Shown one piece after another: positions 40,544 through 50,159 of a stretch of DNA of 64,000 nt; within the stretch, counting starts at the first letter, position 1, and each line of letters begins with the position of its first letter. The notes below the pieces were generated by a model, which had not been told where the DNA came from, searched no databases, and saw nothing but the letters and a program-made list of their open reading frames with translations. The DNA lies in assembly GCA_044227095.1 (NCBI GenBank), contig JBGAFV010000001.1:1798001-1862000 (forward strand). Direction: 5' to 3'. A program made the position numbers and the translations under genes. The DNA comes from JACMLD01 sp044227095 (lineage in GTDB: Bacteria > Bacteroidota > Bacteroidia > Chitinophagales > Chitinophagaceae).

Positions 40544-42981
40544 TGGAAAAGTGGATGAACCAAATATCACCAATTATGGATGTTGAGCACGATTGTATTC
40601 TTTCAAAGCAAGGCGACATAACTATTGTATATAAAGCAACGCTTCCTGAAATATTCACGCAGTCGGATGATGATTACGAGGCTTTGCACCAGGGTTTACT
40701 AAAAGCAATTAAAGTTTTACCAAAAGATAGTGTCTTCCATAAGCAGGACTGGTACATTCATTCAGAATATGCTGGAACAAATAATAAAGAAGCAAACAGT
40801 TTTCTTAGTAATTGCAGTGATAACTATTTTGACGGGCGGCCTTTTCTCCAGCATGATTGTTATATAATGCTCATTAAAACACCAGTTGGCAGAAAATATT
40901 CCAGTTCTATATTTTCAAGTTTGCTCCGTCCTGCAATAGTGCCGGAACAAACAATTAGCCTTTTGGCATTGCAGGAATTTGAAGACATAGCGGGACAATT
41001 CAAAAGAATACTTGCCGATTGCCAAATTAAATTAGAAAGGTTGAGAGGTGAATCTTTGTCGAGTCATAGCTACAAAGTTGGTTTAATTGAAAAATATTGT
41101 ACGTTATCACAGGAGGAACATAGCCTAATGGTAAATGACATGCAGTTAAAAGATGATTTAAAAGTTGGAAATAAATTTTGCCAGCTGTACACGCTTGCTG
41201 ATACAGAAAACCTGCCAGCATTATGCGGTTCAAGAATCAATTACGATAAGTATAGTACAGATAAAACAAAGTTTCCAATTGGCTTTACCTCGACACTTGG
41301 GTTGCTTTTGCCATGCAATCACATATATAACCAGTACATCATTATTGGCGATACACAGGCCACACTTAAAAAATTTGAAAGCAAAAGATTGCGGCTGCAA
41401 TCACTTTCTACATACAGTAGGGAAAATGCTATAGCGAGGGATGCAGTAAATGATTTTTTGAATGAATGCATAAGCCAGTCAAGATTGCCGGTAAAAGCGC
41501 ATTTCAATATTCTGGCATGGGCAGAAAGCAGAGAAGAATTGAAAGATATAAAGAACTTGGTTACATCAGCGCTTGCGCAGCTGAATGCTGCCGCTAAGCA
41601 AGAAACAGCAGGCGCCGCACAAATATTCTGGGCTGGCATTCCAGGCAATGGTGCTGACTTTCCTATTAACGACACGTTTGATACGTTTGCAGAACAAGCA
41701 TGTTGTTTTCTTACACTTGAAACAAATTACGGTAGTGCGGCTCGTGATAAGGGAATTCGCTTTTGCGATAGATTATCTGGCAGGCCAGTGTATGTTGACT
41801 TATTTGATGCGCCCCGTGCACAAGGCATCACATCCAACATGGGTACATTGGTGTGTGGCACTTCTGGCGGCGGGAAAAGTATGACCGTCAACCATATTCT
41901 AAGTTCTTTATACGCTCAGGGGGCACATTGTGTAACTGTGGACATTGGAGGAAGCTATAAAGGGCTATGTCAATTGGTTGGCGGTTTTTATTTCACTTAT
42001 GAAGAAACGAATCCAATTAAATTCAACCCATTTTATTTGGCTGATGGGGAAGTGCTTGATACTGAGAAAAAAGAAAGTTTAAAAGCCTTGCTTGTTTCAT
42101 TGTGGAAACAAGATAATGAAAGTTTTAACAGAAGCGAGTATGTGGCGCTGTCAAACGCCTTGTCCGGCTATTATGATTACCTCGAAGCTACGCCAAGCGT
42201 CTTCCCTTGTTTCAATACTTTTTATGAATACCTGGAATCACAATATGTAAGCATACTGAAATCGCATAAAGTAAAAGACAAAGACTTCGACATTGACAAT
42301 TTTTTGTATGTACTGCGCCCGTATTACAAAGAGGGTGAGTTTGATTATTTGTTGAATGCAAGTGAAAACCTTGACTTGCTTAATCAGCCTTTTATTGTTT
42401 TCGAATTAGATAACATTAAAGACCATGCTATTCTGTTTCCCGTGGTTACGCTCATAATTATGGAGTTGTTTATTTCCAAAATGAGAAAATTGCAAGGAAA
42501 AAGAAAAGTACTCACTATTGACGAAGCCTGGAAAGCAATAGCTAAATCAGGAATGGCCGAGTTTTTAAAATATGCCTTTAAAACAATTCGCAAGTTTAAT
42601 GGAATACCTATCGTCATCACTCAGGAATTGGATGACCTTGTTAGTTCTCCGATCATTAAAGACGCAATTATAAACAACGCTGATATTAAGATCCTCATGG
42701 ATATGCGCAAGTTCATGAACAAGTTTGATCGGCTGCAGGATGTTCTCGGAATGTCTGATAAAGCAAAAACAATTCTATTGTCGGTAAATAAAGATAACAG
42801 GGAAATATTTATAGACTTAGGTGGGCAGATTTCAAAGGTTTATAAGAACGAATTGTGTCCTGAAGAATATTACGCATATACCACGGAAGGTAAAGAAAGG
42901 ATTAAGGTGTTAGAGTATGCTAAAAAGTATGGCAGCATGGAAAATGGGATTACAGCTTTGGTAAAGGACCTAAAGAAATAG
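40543..42981 (+). CDS. traG: TraG-family conjugative ATPase (VirB4-like)
   Basis: An 812-residue ATPase powering assembly and substrate transport by the T4SS. It has the N-terminal TraG domain, Walker A GTSGGGKS near residue 443, a CagE/VirB4-type central block, and Walker B VLTIDEAWKAI near residue 655 followed by ITQELDDL. It is full length and has no frameshift. Confidence 0.94.
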   Translation: MEKWMNQISPIMDVEHDCILSKQGDITIVYKATLPEIFTQSDDDYEALHQGLLKAIKVLPKDSVFHKQDWYIHSEYAGTNNKEANSFLSNCSDNYFDGRPFLQHDCYIMLIKTPVGRKYSSSIFSSLLRPAIVPEQTISLLALQEFEDIAGQFKRILADCQIKLERLRGESLSSHSYKVGLIEKYCTLSQEEHSLMVNDMQLKDDLKVGNKFCQLYTLADTENLPALCGSRINYDKYSTDKTKFPIGFTSTLGLLLPCNHIYNQYIIIGDTQATLKKFESKRLRLQSLSTYSRENAIARDAVNDFLNECISQSRLPVKAHFNILAWAESREELKDIKNLVTSALAQLNAAAKQETAGAAQIFWAGIPGNGADFPINDTFDTFAEQACCFLTLETNYGSAARDKGIRFCDRLSGRPVYVDLFDAPRAQGITSNMGTLVCGTSGGGKSMTVNHILSSLYAQGAHCVTVDIGGSYKGLCQLVGGFYFTYEETNPIKFNPFYLADGEVLDTEKKESLKALLVSLWKQDNESFNRSEYVALSNALSGYYDYLEATPSVFPCFNTFYEYLESQYVSILKSHKVKDKDFDIDNFLYVLRPYYKEGEFDYLLNASENLDLLNQPFIVFELDNIKDHAILFPVVTLIIMELFISKMRKLQGKRKVLTIDEAWKAIAKSGMAEFLKYAFKTIRKFNGIPIVITQELDDLVSSPIIKDAIINNADIKILMDMRKFMNKFDRLQDVLGMSDKAKTILLSVNKDNREIFIDLGGQISKVYKNELCPEEYYAYTTEGKERIKVLEYAKKYGSMENGITALVKDLKK

Positions 42982-42992
42982 CAGAACATTTC

Positions 42993-43008
42993 ATGCACAA
43001 TTGTGCAT
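42993..43008. repeat. 16-bp perfect palindrome
   Basis: ATGCACAATTGTGCAT, a perfect dyad 12 nt after the traG stop. In the RNA this would be a weak stem with no loop, so a protein-binding dyad is more plausible than a terminator. Its function is unknown. Confidence 0.4.
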
Positions 43009-43077
43009 AATTGAAAAGGTGGAAAATAACGGTCGGCACAAAACCTGATGCACTTATTAATATAAAAAACATAAATC

Positions 43078-43461
43078 ATGAAAAAGCATTTCTTATTACT
43101 GCTTACTCTGTGCATAGTATTGCTGGCATGCAACTCTTCTGAAGTGGATGATGTTCGCGGCTTCATCCCAGGTGTTTATACAAAGGAGATTAATGATGAG
43201 TTCACAAAGGGAATGGATACGCTGTCGATCAGCATATTGGATTACGCAAGTGGCAGCTATTCAATCGTGCGTAGCACTTCTTACCGACAGTCAATTGATG
43301 GTAAGCTGTTGTCCCCAAAAACCGATATCCATAAAATGACGGCAATTTTTATTAGGGAAACGCTACAGCTAAAAGAGCAAAATCAGGGAAAAACATTTTC
43401 TTTTTCCCCCCGAAAGAATTTACTCAGTACGGGAGGAAGCGAGTATAGAAAAGTGAATTAA
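43078..43461 (+). CDS. small lipoprotein of the transfer operon
   Basis: A 127-residue protein with a lipoprotein signal (MKKHFLLLLTLCIVLLAC, Cys18), then VDDVRGFIPGVYTKEI and SPRKNLLSTGGSEYRKV. This family is often found between traG and the traI-type genes of Bacteroidota elements; its role in the channel is not established. Confidence 0.75.
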   Translation: MKKHFLLLLTLCIVLLACNSSEVDDVRGFIPGVYTKEINDEFTKGMDTLSISILDYASGSYSIVRSTSYRQSIDGKLLSPKTDIHKMTAIFIRETLQLKEQNQGKTFSFSPRKNLLSTGGSEYRKVN

Positions 43462-43485
43462 AGCTACATAAACAATTGAACGGGT

Positions 43486-44157
43486 ATGAAAAAGATAGTA
43501 ATTGTTATAATGTTGAGCCTTGGGCTTTCCATAGCGCCAACCCAAAAAAGTCATGCTGTAATTTGGGTTGTAGTAAAAGCGGCAATTAAAAAAGTAATTA
43601 AAGCGCTGGATTTGCAAGTGCAACGGTTGCAAAACAAAACGATTGCGCTACAGAATGCCCAAAAGGCAATCGAAAATACAATGAGCAAACTTCAGCTTGA
43701 TCAAATAACTGACTGGGTGAGCAAACATAAAGAGCAATACGCGCAGTATTTTGACGAATTGCATAAAGTAAAAGAGGCCATTAGTGGTTATACTAAGGTT
43801 AAAGAGATTATGCAGAAACAGGTACAACTGGTTGAGGAATATAAAAAAGCATTCAATCTTTTCAAACAAGATTCTCATTTTACACCGGAAGAAATTAACT
43901 ACATGCTAAAAGTTTATACAGGTATTGTAGAGGAGAGCCTGAAGAACATGGATCAACTATTTTTGGTAATCAATGCCGCATCTACTGAAATGACTGATGG
44001 GAAGCGCTTGGAAATTATTAACGGTGTATCAGCTCATATTGATGAAACGTTGAATGATCTTCGAGAATTCAACACTCAAAATGTCAAATTGAGTTTACAG
44101 CGGGCAAAAGACGGGCAGGAGATAAAAAATGTAAAAGCGCTGTATGGTTTGCAATAG
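43486..44157 (+). CDS. traI: conjugal transfer protein TraI-like (DUF4141 type)
   Basis: A 223-residue exported protein (signal MKKIVIVIMLSLGLSIAPTQKSHA) made mostly of helices, ending in a motif shared with the next two genes (EMTDGKRLEIINGVSAHIDETLNDLREFN...LSLQRAKDGQEIKNVKALYGL). This is the TraI group of Bacteroidota, counterpart of VirB5-type channel or pilus proteins (inference). It is the first of three tandem relatives. Confidence 0.75.
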   Translation: MKKIVIVIMLSLGLSIAPTQKSHAVIWVVVKAAIKKVIKALDLQVQRLQNKTIALQNAQKAIENTMSKLQLDQITDWVSKHKEQYAQYFDELHKVKEAISGYTKVKEIMQKQVQLVEEYKKAFNLFKQDSHFTPEEINYMLKVYTGIVEESLKNMDQLFLVINAASTEMTDGKRLEIINGVSAHIDETLNDLREFNTQNVKLSLQRAKDGQEIKNVKALYGLQ

Positions 44158-44160
44158 TCA

Positions 44161-44832
44161 ATGATGGGATTCAATAAAGTAGTGAAAATGAAAAAGTGTT
44201 TGTTGTTTTTTGTCTTTATTGGAATCAGCCTATTAACCCAGGCACAAACCTTTGCTGAATGGTTTAACCAGAAGTCGACGCAAAAGAAATACCTGGTACA
44301 GCAAATAGCAATGCTGCAAGTTTATATCGGCTACTTGCAAAAAGGGTACGCTATTGCAAAAACGGGTTTAACCGCTATAGGAGATTCAAAGGACGGGCAC
44401 TTTAGCCTGGATAAAGACTTCTTTGCGTCCTTGCAAAATATTAACCCCAAAGTGAAGAATTACAAAAAGGTTGCAGATATAATTTCTTTCAATAATAAAA
44501 TAGCTCAAATAAGTGAACGAACTAAGAAATACGCCATCGAAAACACATCACTAAATGCCGGAGATATATCTTATTTAACAAACGTGTTTGAAAAGCTGAC
44601 TGATGGATCTAATAATCTTACAAATCAATTAAGCACAATTACCACTTCAGGCAAAGTTGAGATGTCAGACGATGAACGAATCAAACAAATTGATTTGATT
44701 TATGAAGACATGCGTGAGCGGTATATGTTTGCTGATAGCTTTCAAAGTGATTTTAAAGTTTTATGTCAGCAGCGAAAGAAGGAGCAATTAGATGTCAAAA
44801 TACTAAACGGATTGCATGGCAATATACATTAA
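44161..44832 (+). CDS. second TraI-like/TerB-annotated transfer protein
   Basis: A 223-residue exported helical protein. From Met10 (MKKCLLFFVFIGISLLTQAQ) it has a signal peptide. It carries the block KNYKKVADIISFNNKI and the C-terminal MSDDERIKQIDLIYEDM. Relatives are often annotated as TerB-family tellurite-resistance proteins, which I doubt for this exported context. It is closely related to the next gene, probably by duplication. Confidence 0.7.
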   Translation: MMGFNKVVKMKKCLLFFVFIGISLLTQAQTFAEWFNQKSTQKKYLVQQIAMLQVYIGYLQKGYAIAKTGLTAIGDSKDGHFSLDKDFFASLQNINPKVKNYKKVADIISFNNKIAQISERTKKYAIENTSLNAGDISYLTNVFEKLTDGSNNLTNQLSTITTSGKVEMSDDERIKQIDLIYEDMRERYMFADSFQSDFKVLCQQRKKEQLDVKILNGLHGNIH

Positions 44833-44860
44833 CAGTGACGGTAATTGAAAAAAGGATCGT

Positions 44861-45496
44861 ATGAGGAGAATATTATTGGTGTGTTCGATTTGTGTTGTCG
44901 GAATGTGCTTGTCTTTAAAGGCGAATGCCCAGGCCGATGAACTGGCAGAGCTTGCTTTGGACATTGAGAAGCTGGCGCAGTTCAAGCAAATATTAAGTGA
45001 TTTGAAAACTGGCTATGAGATTTTGTTTGGCGGATACAATACTATTAAAAATATTTCAAAAGGCAATTTTGAATTGCACAAACTATTTCTTGATGGTTTA
45101 CTAGAAGTAAATCCCGCTGTGAAGAATTATAAAAGAGTGGCAGATATCATTAACTACCAAATGGTGATTGTAAAAGAATATAAGTCGGCATACAATCGCT
45201 TCAAACAACTGGGCTCCTTTAATCCTGCGGAGATAGATTACATGGGTAACGTGTACGGCAATCTTTTTAATCTTTCAGTGAAAAATTTGGATGACTTGAT
45301 TACGGTCATTACGAGCAGCAAACTCCGGATGAGTGATGATGAGCGAATAGCGGCTATTGACAAAATCTATGCTGATATGCAGGATAAGCTAAGTTTTCTT
45401 CGTTCGTTTAATAATAGTAATTCGGTGCTTTCTTTACAACGCTCAAAGGAAACAAACGAAGTGAAAAGCGTAAAGAAATATTTTCCCTTGAAGTAA
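44861..45496 (+). CDS. third TraI-like/TerB-annotated transfer protein
   Basis: A 211-residue exported protein (signal MRRILLVCSICVVGMCLSLKANA). It shares with the preceding gene KNYKRVADIINYQM and MSDDERIAAIDKIYADMQ, and with the first of the trio the C-terminal LSLQR. It is probably a structural component of the channel. A spacing of 28 nt from the upstream gene keeps it in the operon. Confidence 0.7.
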   Translation: MRRILLVCSICVVGMCLSLKANAQADELAELALDIEKLAQFKQILSDLKTGYEILFGGYNTIKNISKGNFELHKLFLDGLLEVNPAVKNYKRVADIINYQMVIVKEYKSAYNRFKQLGSFNPAEIDYMGNVYGNLFNLSVKNLDDLITVITSSKLRMSDDERIAAIDKIYADMQDKLSFLRSFNNSNSVLSLQRSKETNEVKSVKKYFPLK

Positions 45497-45562
45497 TTCT
45501 TGGTTGAATAAGTTAAGAGAGAGTTAGTGCAGATGAATGTGTGAACTTATATAATCGAGAAT

Positions 45563-46816
45563 ATGACAAAATATTTGAGAGCAACAATTATTCTTAGTGT
45601 TGTGCTGATATCCCCGGTATGGACATGGGCTCAGAGTGGAGGTCTTGCCGGGGATATTAAAAGTCTACAGGGGGTATTAGATCAACTTTACGAAGAAATG
45701 ATACCGATGTGCAGCCAGCTTATCGGAGTTGGCCGCGGAATTGCCGGTTTTGCAGCCATGTGGTATATCGCTGCAAGAGTGTGGCGGCATCTTTTACATG
45801 CAGAGCCGATAGACTTCTATCCACTTTTTAGACCCTTTGTTATCGGTTTTGCTATAATAATATTTCCTTCAGTTATTGGACTAATAAACGGGGTAATGAA
45901 ACCAACCGTGAGTGGAACGGCTGCGATGGTCACAAATACTGACGCTGCCATCGCTGCCCTGCTTAAAGAAAAGGAGAATGCAATTAAGCAAACAGATGTA
46001 TATAAAATGTACATCGGAGAAACAGGCAATGGCGACCGTGACAAATGGTATAAATATACTCATCCGGGCGATGGTCCGGATGATGAGGGTATGTTGGCGG
46101 GAATTGGAAATGATATCAAGTTTGCAATGGCTAAAGCCTCCTACAATTTTCGAAATTCTATAAAAGAATGGATGAGCGAAGTTTTGCAAGTTCTCTTTGC
46201 GGCTGCATCGCTCTGTATCAATACCATTCGAACTTTTAATTTAATCATACTCGCTATCCTGGGTCCGCTAGCCTTTGGATTAAGTGTCTTTGATGGTTTC
46301 CATCAAACACTGCGGCACTGGCTTGCCAGGTATATTAATGTGTTTTTGTGGCTACCGGTCGCCAATATATTCGGGGCGGTAATAGGCAAGATACAAGAGA
46401 ACATGCTAAAGTTAGATCTGTCACAAATTGGCCAAACGGGCGACACGTTCTTCAGCCGGACAGATATGGGGTATTTAATTTTTATGATAATTGGAATTAT
46501 TGGCTACTTCACTGTTCCTTCTATTGCAAACCACATAATGTGGGTAGGTGGTGGTGATGCGCTTACCAGCAAGGCATCAGGGATGGCAATAAGCGCAGCA
46601 GGTGGCGCATACGCTGGCGGAATGGCAGGAGCATCATCTGGTGTAGACAGAATTGGTCATGGTGCTGAAAATCTTGGTAATTCACCTGGTAATATTATAG
46701 CAGGCTATAAAGAAGGAGAAAGTGGTTCAAGCATTGCCTCTAGCGCGGGAAGGTCGTTTGGTAATGCCAGTAATTACATTAAAGACAAATTATCAGGGAA
46801 CGATAAAAGTAGCTAA
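45563..46816 (+). CDS. traJ: conjugative transposon protein TraJ (VirB6-like)
   Basis: A 417-residue polytopic membrane protein with a signal sequence (VVLISPVWTWAQ), hydrophobic segments at about residues 50-75, 85-110, 205-245 and 305-335, and a Gly/Ala/Ser-rich C terminus (ISAAGGAYAGGMAG). The block NTIRTFNLIILAILGPLAFGLSVFDGFHQTLRHW is typical of TraJ. It forms the inner-membrane part of the transfer channel. Confidence 0.92.
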   Translation: MTKYLRATIILSVVLISPVWTWAQSGGLAGDIKSLQGVLDQLYEEMIPMCSQLIGVGRGIAGFAAMWYIAARVWRHLLHAEPIDFYPLFRPFVIGFAIIIFPSVIGLINGVMKPTVSGTAAMVTNTDAAIAALLKEKENAIKQTDVYKMYIGETGNGDRDKWYKYTHPGDGPDDEGMLAGIGNDIKFAMAKASYNFRNSIKEWMSEVLQVLFAAASLCINTIRTFNLIILAILGPLAFGLSVFDGFHQTLRHWLARYINVFLWLPVANIFGAVIGKIQENMLKLDLSQIGQTGDTFFSRTDMGYLIFMIIGIIGYFTVPSIANHIMWVGGGDALTSKASGMAISAAGGAYAGGMAGASSGVDRIGHGAENLGNSPGNIIAGYKEGESGSSIASSAGRSFGNASNYIKDKLSGNDKSS

Positions 46817-46818
46817 CC

Positions 46819-47436
46819 ATGTTTACAAAAATGAAAAATATTGATACTGCATTTAGATACGTGCGCATGTTCACTGTAATCATTATTTGCGGTTGTTTAT
46901 TGCTATGTGGTTTCGTGCTGTATAAAAGTTATCAGCTAGCGGCCATCACTCAATCCAAGGTATATGTTTTGGCAAGTGGCAAAGCATTGGAAGCAATGGC
47001 TGCCGAAAGAAAAGATAATATACCTGTAGAGGCTAAAGATCACGTTGCCATGTTTCATCATTATTTTTTTACGCTGGATCCTGATGAAAAAGTAATACAA
47101 AGCAATATTACAAAAGCTTTGTACCTGGCAGATGGCAGCGCAAAGCAACAATATGAGAATCTGAAAGAGAATGGGTACTATTCTAATGTCATAGCCGGTA
47201 ACATCAGTCAAACAATTTCAATAGACAGCGTTGGTGTCAACATTAATAACAATCCATACTATTTCCGTTGCTATGCCACCCAACAAATAATAAGGGCAAC
47301 GAGTATTGTCTTCAGGAACTTAATCACGGAAGGGTATTTAAGAAACGTGAGCAGAAGTGATAATAATTCACATGGATTTTTGATTGAAAAGTGGAATACA
47401 ATTGAAAATAGAGATTTGAAAACAATAGCCCGTTAA
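46819..47436 (+). CDS. traK: conjugative transposon protein TraK (VirB8-like)
   Basis: A 205-residue protein with one N-terminal membrane helix (FTVIIICGCLLLCGFVLYKSY) and a periplasmic domain of VirB8/TraK type (DHVAMFHHYFFTLDPDEK; NNNPYYFRCYATQQIIRATSI). It starts 2 nt after traJ. Confidence 0.92.
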   Translation: MFTKMKNIDTAFRYVRMFTVIIICGCLLLCGFVLYKSYQLAAITQSKVYVLASGKALEAMAAERKDNIPVEAKDHVAMFHHYFFTLDPDEKVIQSNITKALYLADGSAKQQYENLKENGYYSNVIAGNISQTISIDSVGVNINNNPYYFRCYATQQIIRATSIVFRNLITEGYLRNVSRSDNNSHGFLIEKWNTIENRDLKTIAR

Positions 47437-47461
47437 GAAACAAACGTGTAAAATCATTTTT

Positions 47462-47947
47462 ATGAAAAATCTTTTTAAAGGACAACTCCAAAATCCCTCG
47501 CAAGTATCGTTTGCGATACGTGGGGCTGGCAAAAAGTTCGACAAAGAGCAGCACAAGTGGGCAGACTATTTAAATGGTAAAACTGCTAATAAAAGTCGGA
47601 TATCGATATTGATAGGGCTGGCGATATTCTGCATTTTCTTTGGCGGTAGCAGTGTTCTATTAATTCTTGGTGGTTTTAAGAATAACACCGCAAAAGTGGT
47701 TATACAAAAAATAACCGTGCCTGGGTACGTAATCACAACAGATACCGCAAATTCTTTTTATCCGTTGGCAATACTCACAAACAAACAATATAAAAATATC
47801 CAAAGATTTAAAAAGGCTATGGACAGTTTGCAAACAACTGTTGAAGGCAAACTTAAATTCGATAGCATTTGCAAGGCCAGACCGGGATTAATGGATAGTG
47901 TGGCTTATACCGAGCAAATATTCCTACAACAATCAAATTCAAAATAA
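47462..47947 (+). CDS. TraL-position membrane protein
   Basis: A 161-residue protein with one membrane helix near residue 50 (IGLAIFCIFFGGSSVLLILGG) and an exported tail. It occupies the position of TraL between traK and traM in this family of elements. The sequence alone does not identify a function. Its stop is 2 nt before traM's ATG. Confidence 0.65.
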   Translation: MKNLFKGQLQNPSQVSFAIRGAGKKFDKEQHKWADYLNGKTANKSRISILIGLAIFCIFFGGSSVLLILGGFKNNTAKVVIQKITVPGYVITTDTANSFYPLAILTNKQYKNIQRFKKAMDSLQTTVEGKLKFDSICKARPGLMDSVAYTEQIFLQQSNSK

Positions 47948-47949
47948 TT

Positions 47950-49269
47950 ATGCAAACAAATTCTATGTTATCGGCCAAACGTCAGCAGCAACAAAAGTTT
48001 TTTGTTGTGTTGCCAGTCTTAATCTTTCCGTTTATTACTTTTTTGCTTTGGTCAATTGGGTTAATTGGCCCTGTTAACGTTCAAGGTCAAAATATTATGA
48101 AGGAAGGATTTAACAGCAATCTTCCGGGGGCCATGCCTTCAAAGGATAGCAGTTGGAATAAATTAAAATTCTATGAAGAGGCCGATAAAGATTCCGTTAA
48201 ATATAAAACGCTCCAACGAAATGACCCTAATTATTCACTTCCACTAGTTAAACAAGCCGATCATTTTTCTTTAGATACTGCAGAATATCACAGAAAGAAT
48301 ACAACAGCATTTTATGATCCGTATCCATCAGGTATGCAATCCTATACAGATCCAAATGAAGAAAAAGTTTATCGTAAGCTTAATCAGTTAAATCAAGAAT
48401 TAAGAAAAACGAAGGATGCGCCTGCGTTAAAGCAAGGGGACACGATCGAGGATAACGTTCGGCGGTCGCAGACAGAAACAAATCCGAATGATTTAAATAA
48501 CCTGCAAAGTCTTATGCAAAACGTTCAGGGCACGGGCAATAGCGGCGATCCTGAAATGCAACAAATAAATGGGATGCTGGAAAAAATACTTGACATTCAG
48601 CATCCTGATCGGGTGACAAATAAACTAAAGCAACAGTCCGAATCACACAAGAATCAGGTTTACACTGTTAAAATAAATAAAAATGATATACCGATTTCTT
48701 TATTGCAGGAACGGTATGGGGACACAGCCAAGGAACTTCCCTTGTTACAAAATTCTTTCTATTCGATTGATAATAAGACTACAGATTTAAAAGACGAAGG
48801 AACTGCCGTTGGAGCCATCATCCCGGAAACGCAAACGCTTGTGACTGGTTCAACAGTTAAGCTCCAACTAGTAAATGATGTATACGTAAATGGAATGCTT
48901 ATTTCAAAAAATGAATTCATCTACGGTATTGCGACATTAGAAGGTGAACGCCTTACCGTAAACATCAAGACAATCAAATATGAAGACAACATTCTGCCGG
49001 TTTCATTATCGGTGTATGATATGGACGGATTAAATGGGATTTATGTGCCAGGTGCTATTAGCAGGGATGTTGCTAAACAATCTACAGAGCAGGCTATACA
49101 AGGCATTGGGTTGGCAAGCCTTGACCCTTCAGTTGGTGCTCAGGCAGCAAGCGCCGGTATACAAGCAGCAAAATCATTAATTGGAAAGAAAGTTAAACAG
49201 GTAAAGGTGAGGGTAAAAGCAGGTTACAGGCTATTATTAAAAGACGAAAATCTAAAAGACAATAACTAA
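47950..49269 (+). CDS. traM: conjugative transposon protein TraM (VirB10-like)
   Basis: A 439-residue protein with one N-terminal membrane helix (FVVLPVLIFPFITFLLWSIG), a Pro/Asn/Gln-rich periplasmic linker, and a C-terminal beta-barrel domain of TraM/VirB10 type (AIIPETQTLVTGSTVKLQLVNDVYVNG). It bridges the inner and outer membrane. It ends with a basic tail (KKVKQVKVRVKAGYR). Confidence 0.92.
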   Translation: MQTNSMLSAKRQQQQKFFVVLPVLIFPFITFLLWSIGLIGPVNVQGQNIMKEGFNSNLPGAMPSKDSSWNKLKFYEEADKDSVKYKTLQRNDPNYSLPLVKQADHFSLDTAEYHRKNTTAFYDPYPSGMQSYTDPNEEKVYRKLNQLNQELRKTKDAPALKQGDTIEDNVRRSQTETNPNDLNNLQSLMQNVQGTGNSGDPEMQQINGMLEKILDIQHPDRVTNKLKQQSESHKNQVYTVKINKNDIPISLLQERYGDTAKELPLLQNSFYSIDNKTTDLKDEGTAVGAIIPETQTLVTGSTVKLQLVNDVYVNGMLISKNEFIYGIATLEGERLTVNIKTIKYEDNILPVSLSVYDMDGLNGIYVPGAISRDVAKQSTEQAIQGIGLASLDPSVGAQAASAGIQAAKSLIGKKVKQVKVRVKAGYRLLLKDENLKDNN

Positions 49270-49297
49270 ACTATCCGAAAACTAAATTTTAAGATGT

Positions 49298-50134
49298 ATG
49301 AAAAAGTCAAGTGTAAGTATAGTATTAATTGTGTTATGCTTATTATTTCAAAAAAGAGCAAGTGCCCAACAAGATTTGGTAACAATGCAGGCCAAAACAA
49401 TTGATTCATATAAAATAGCTGTGGGCGTTAACAAAACCAGCAATATTATTTTTCCTTATGCTATTAAGAGTGTTGATAGGGGGAGTTCAGGTATTCTCGT
49501 TCAAAAAGCAAAATCCGTAGAAAATATCCTCCAATTGAAAGCGGCGCAACAAGGTTTTGCCAGTACCAATCTTTCGGTAATAACCGCAGATGGAAACTTC
49601 TATTCTTTTCTTGTTACTTACGCCGCAGAGCCATCACCTTTAAACTTTGCTTTTACCAGAGATACAGTTAACGCCTTATTGTCTAATGGGTCAATAAATG
49701 ATGCAAAATTAGATCAACTCAGTACACAGGTTCAATCTCAGCAATCCTTTTTACACAAAAACGTAAAAGAACAAAAAATGAGATTGGTTTTGAAAGGAAT
49801 TTATTTGTCTGATAGCACAATGTGGTTCAAGTTGAAACTTAACAATACTTCTTTAATTAATTACACACCGGACTATGTTCATTTTTTCGTGAGGGACAGA
49901 AAACATTCCAAACGAACGGCCGTGCAAGAAAACAAAGTTGAACTAGTTTATAGTGAACCCTGTTTCGTTGTAAATGGCAACGAAGGACATGACTTGATTT
50001 ACGGTTTTAATCCTTTTACTATTCCTGCAAACCAGGAATTCATTATACAAATGAAAGAAAAAAATGGCGGTCGTGCGTTGACACTACGGGTTAGTCACCG
50101 GTCTATTCTTAAAGCAAGGCTTGTTGAAAATTAA
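49298..50134 (+). CDS. traN: conjugative transposon protein TraN (VirB9-like, DUF4138)
   Basis: A 278-residue exported protein (signal MKKSSVSIVLIVLCLLFQKRASAQ). Segments such as KTSNIIFPYAIKSVDRGSSGILVQKA and YTPDYVHFFVRDRKHSKRTAVQ match the TraN/DUF4138 outer-membrane-associated core component. Confidence 0.93.
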   Translation: MKKSSVSIVLIVLCLLFQKRASAQQDLVTMQAKTIDSYKIAVGVNKTSNIIFPYAIKSVDRGSSGILVQKAKSVENILQLKAAQQGFASTNLSVITADGNFYSFLVTYAAEPSPLNFAFTRDTVNALLSNGSINDAKLDQLSTQVQSQQSFLHKNVKEQKMRLVLKGIYLSDSTMWFKLKLNNTSLINYTPDYVHFFVRDRKHSKRTAVQENKVELVYSEPCFVVNGNEGHDLIYGFNPFTIPANQEFIIQMKEKNGGRALTLRVSHRSILKARLVEN

Positions 50135-50159
50135 TTTCCTAATAATAAAAAAAATTTTT

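Noticed and set aside
44161..45496. Tellurite-resistance function of the TerB-annotated genes
   Set aside because: They are exported, lie in the transfer operon, and resemble the TraI-like gene before them, so a channel role is more likely.
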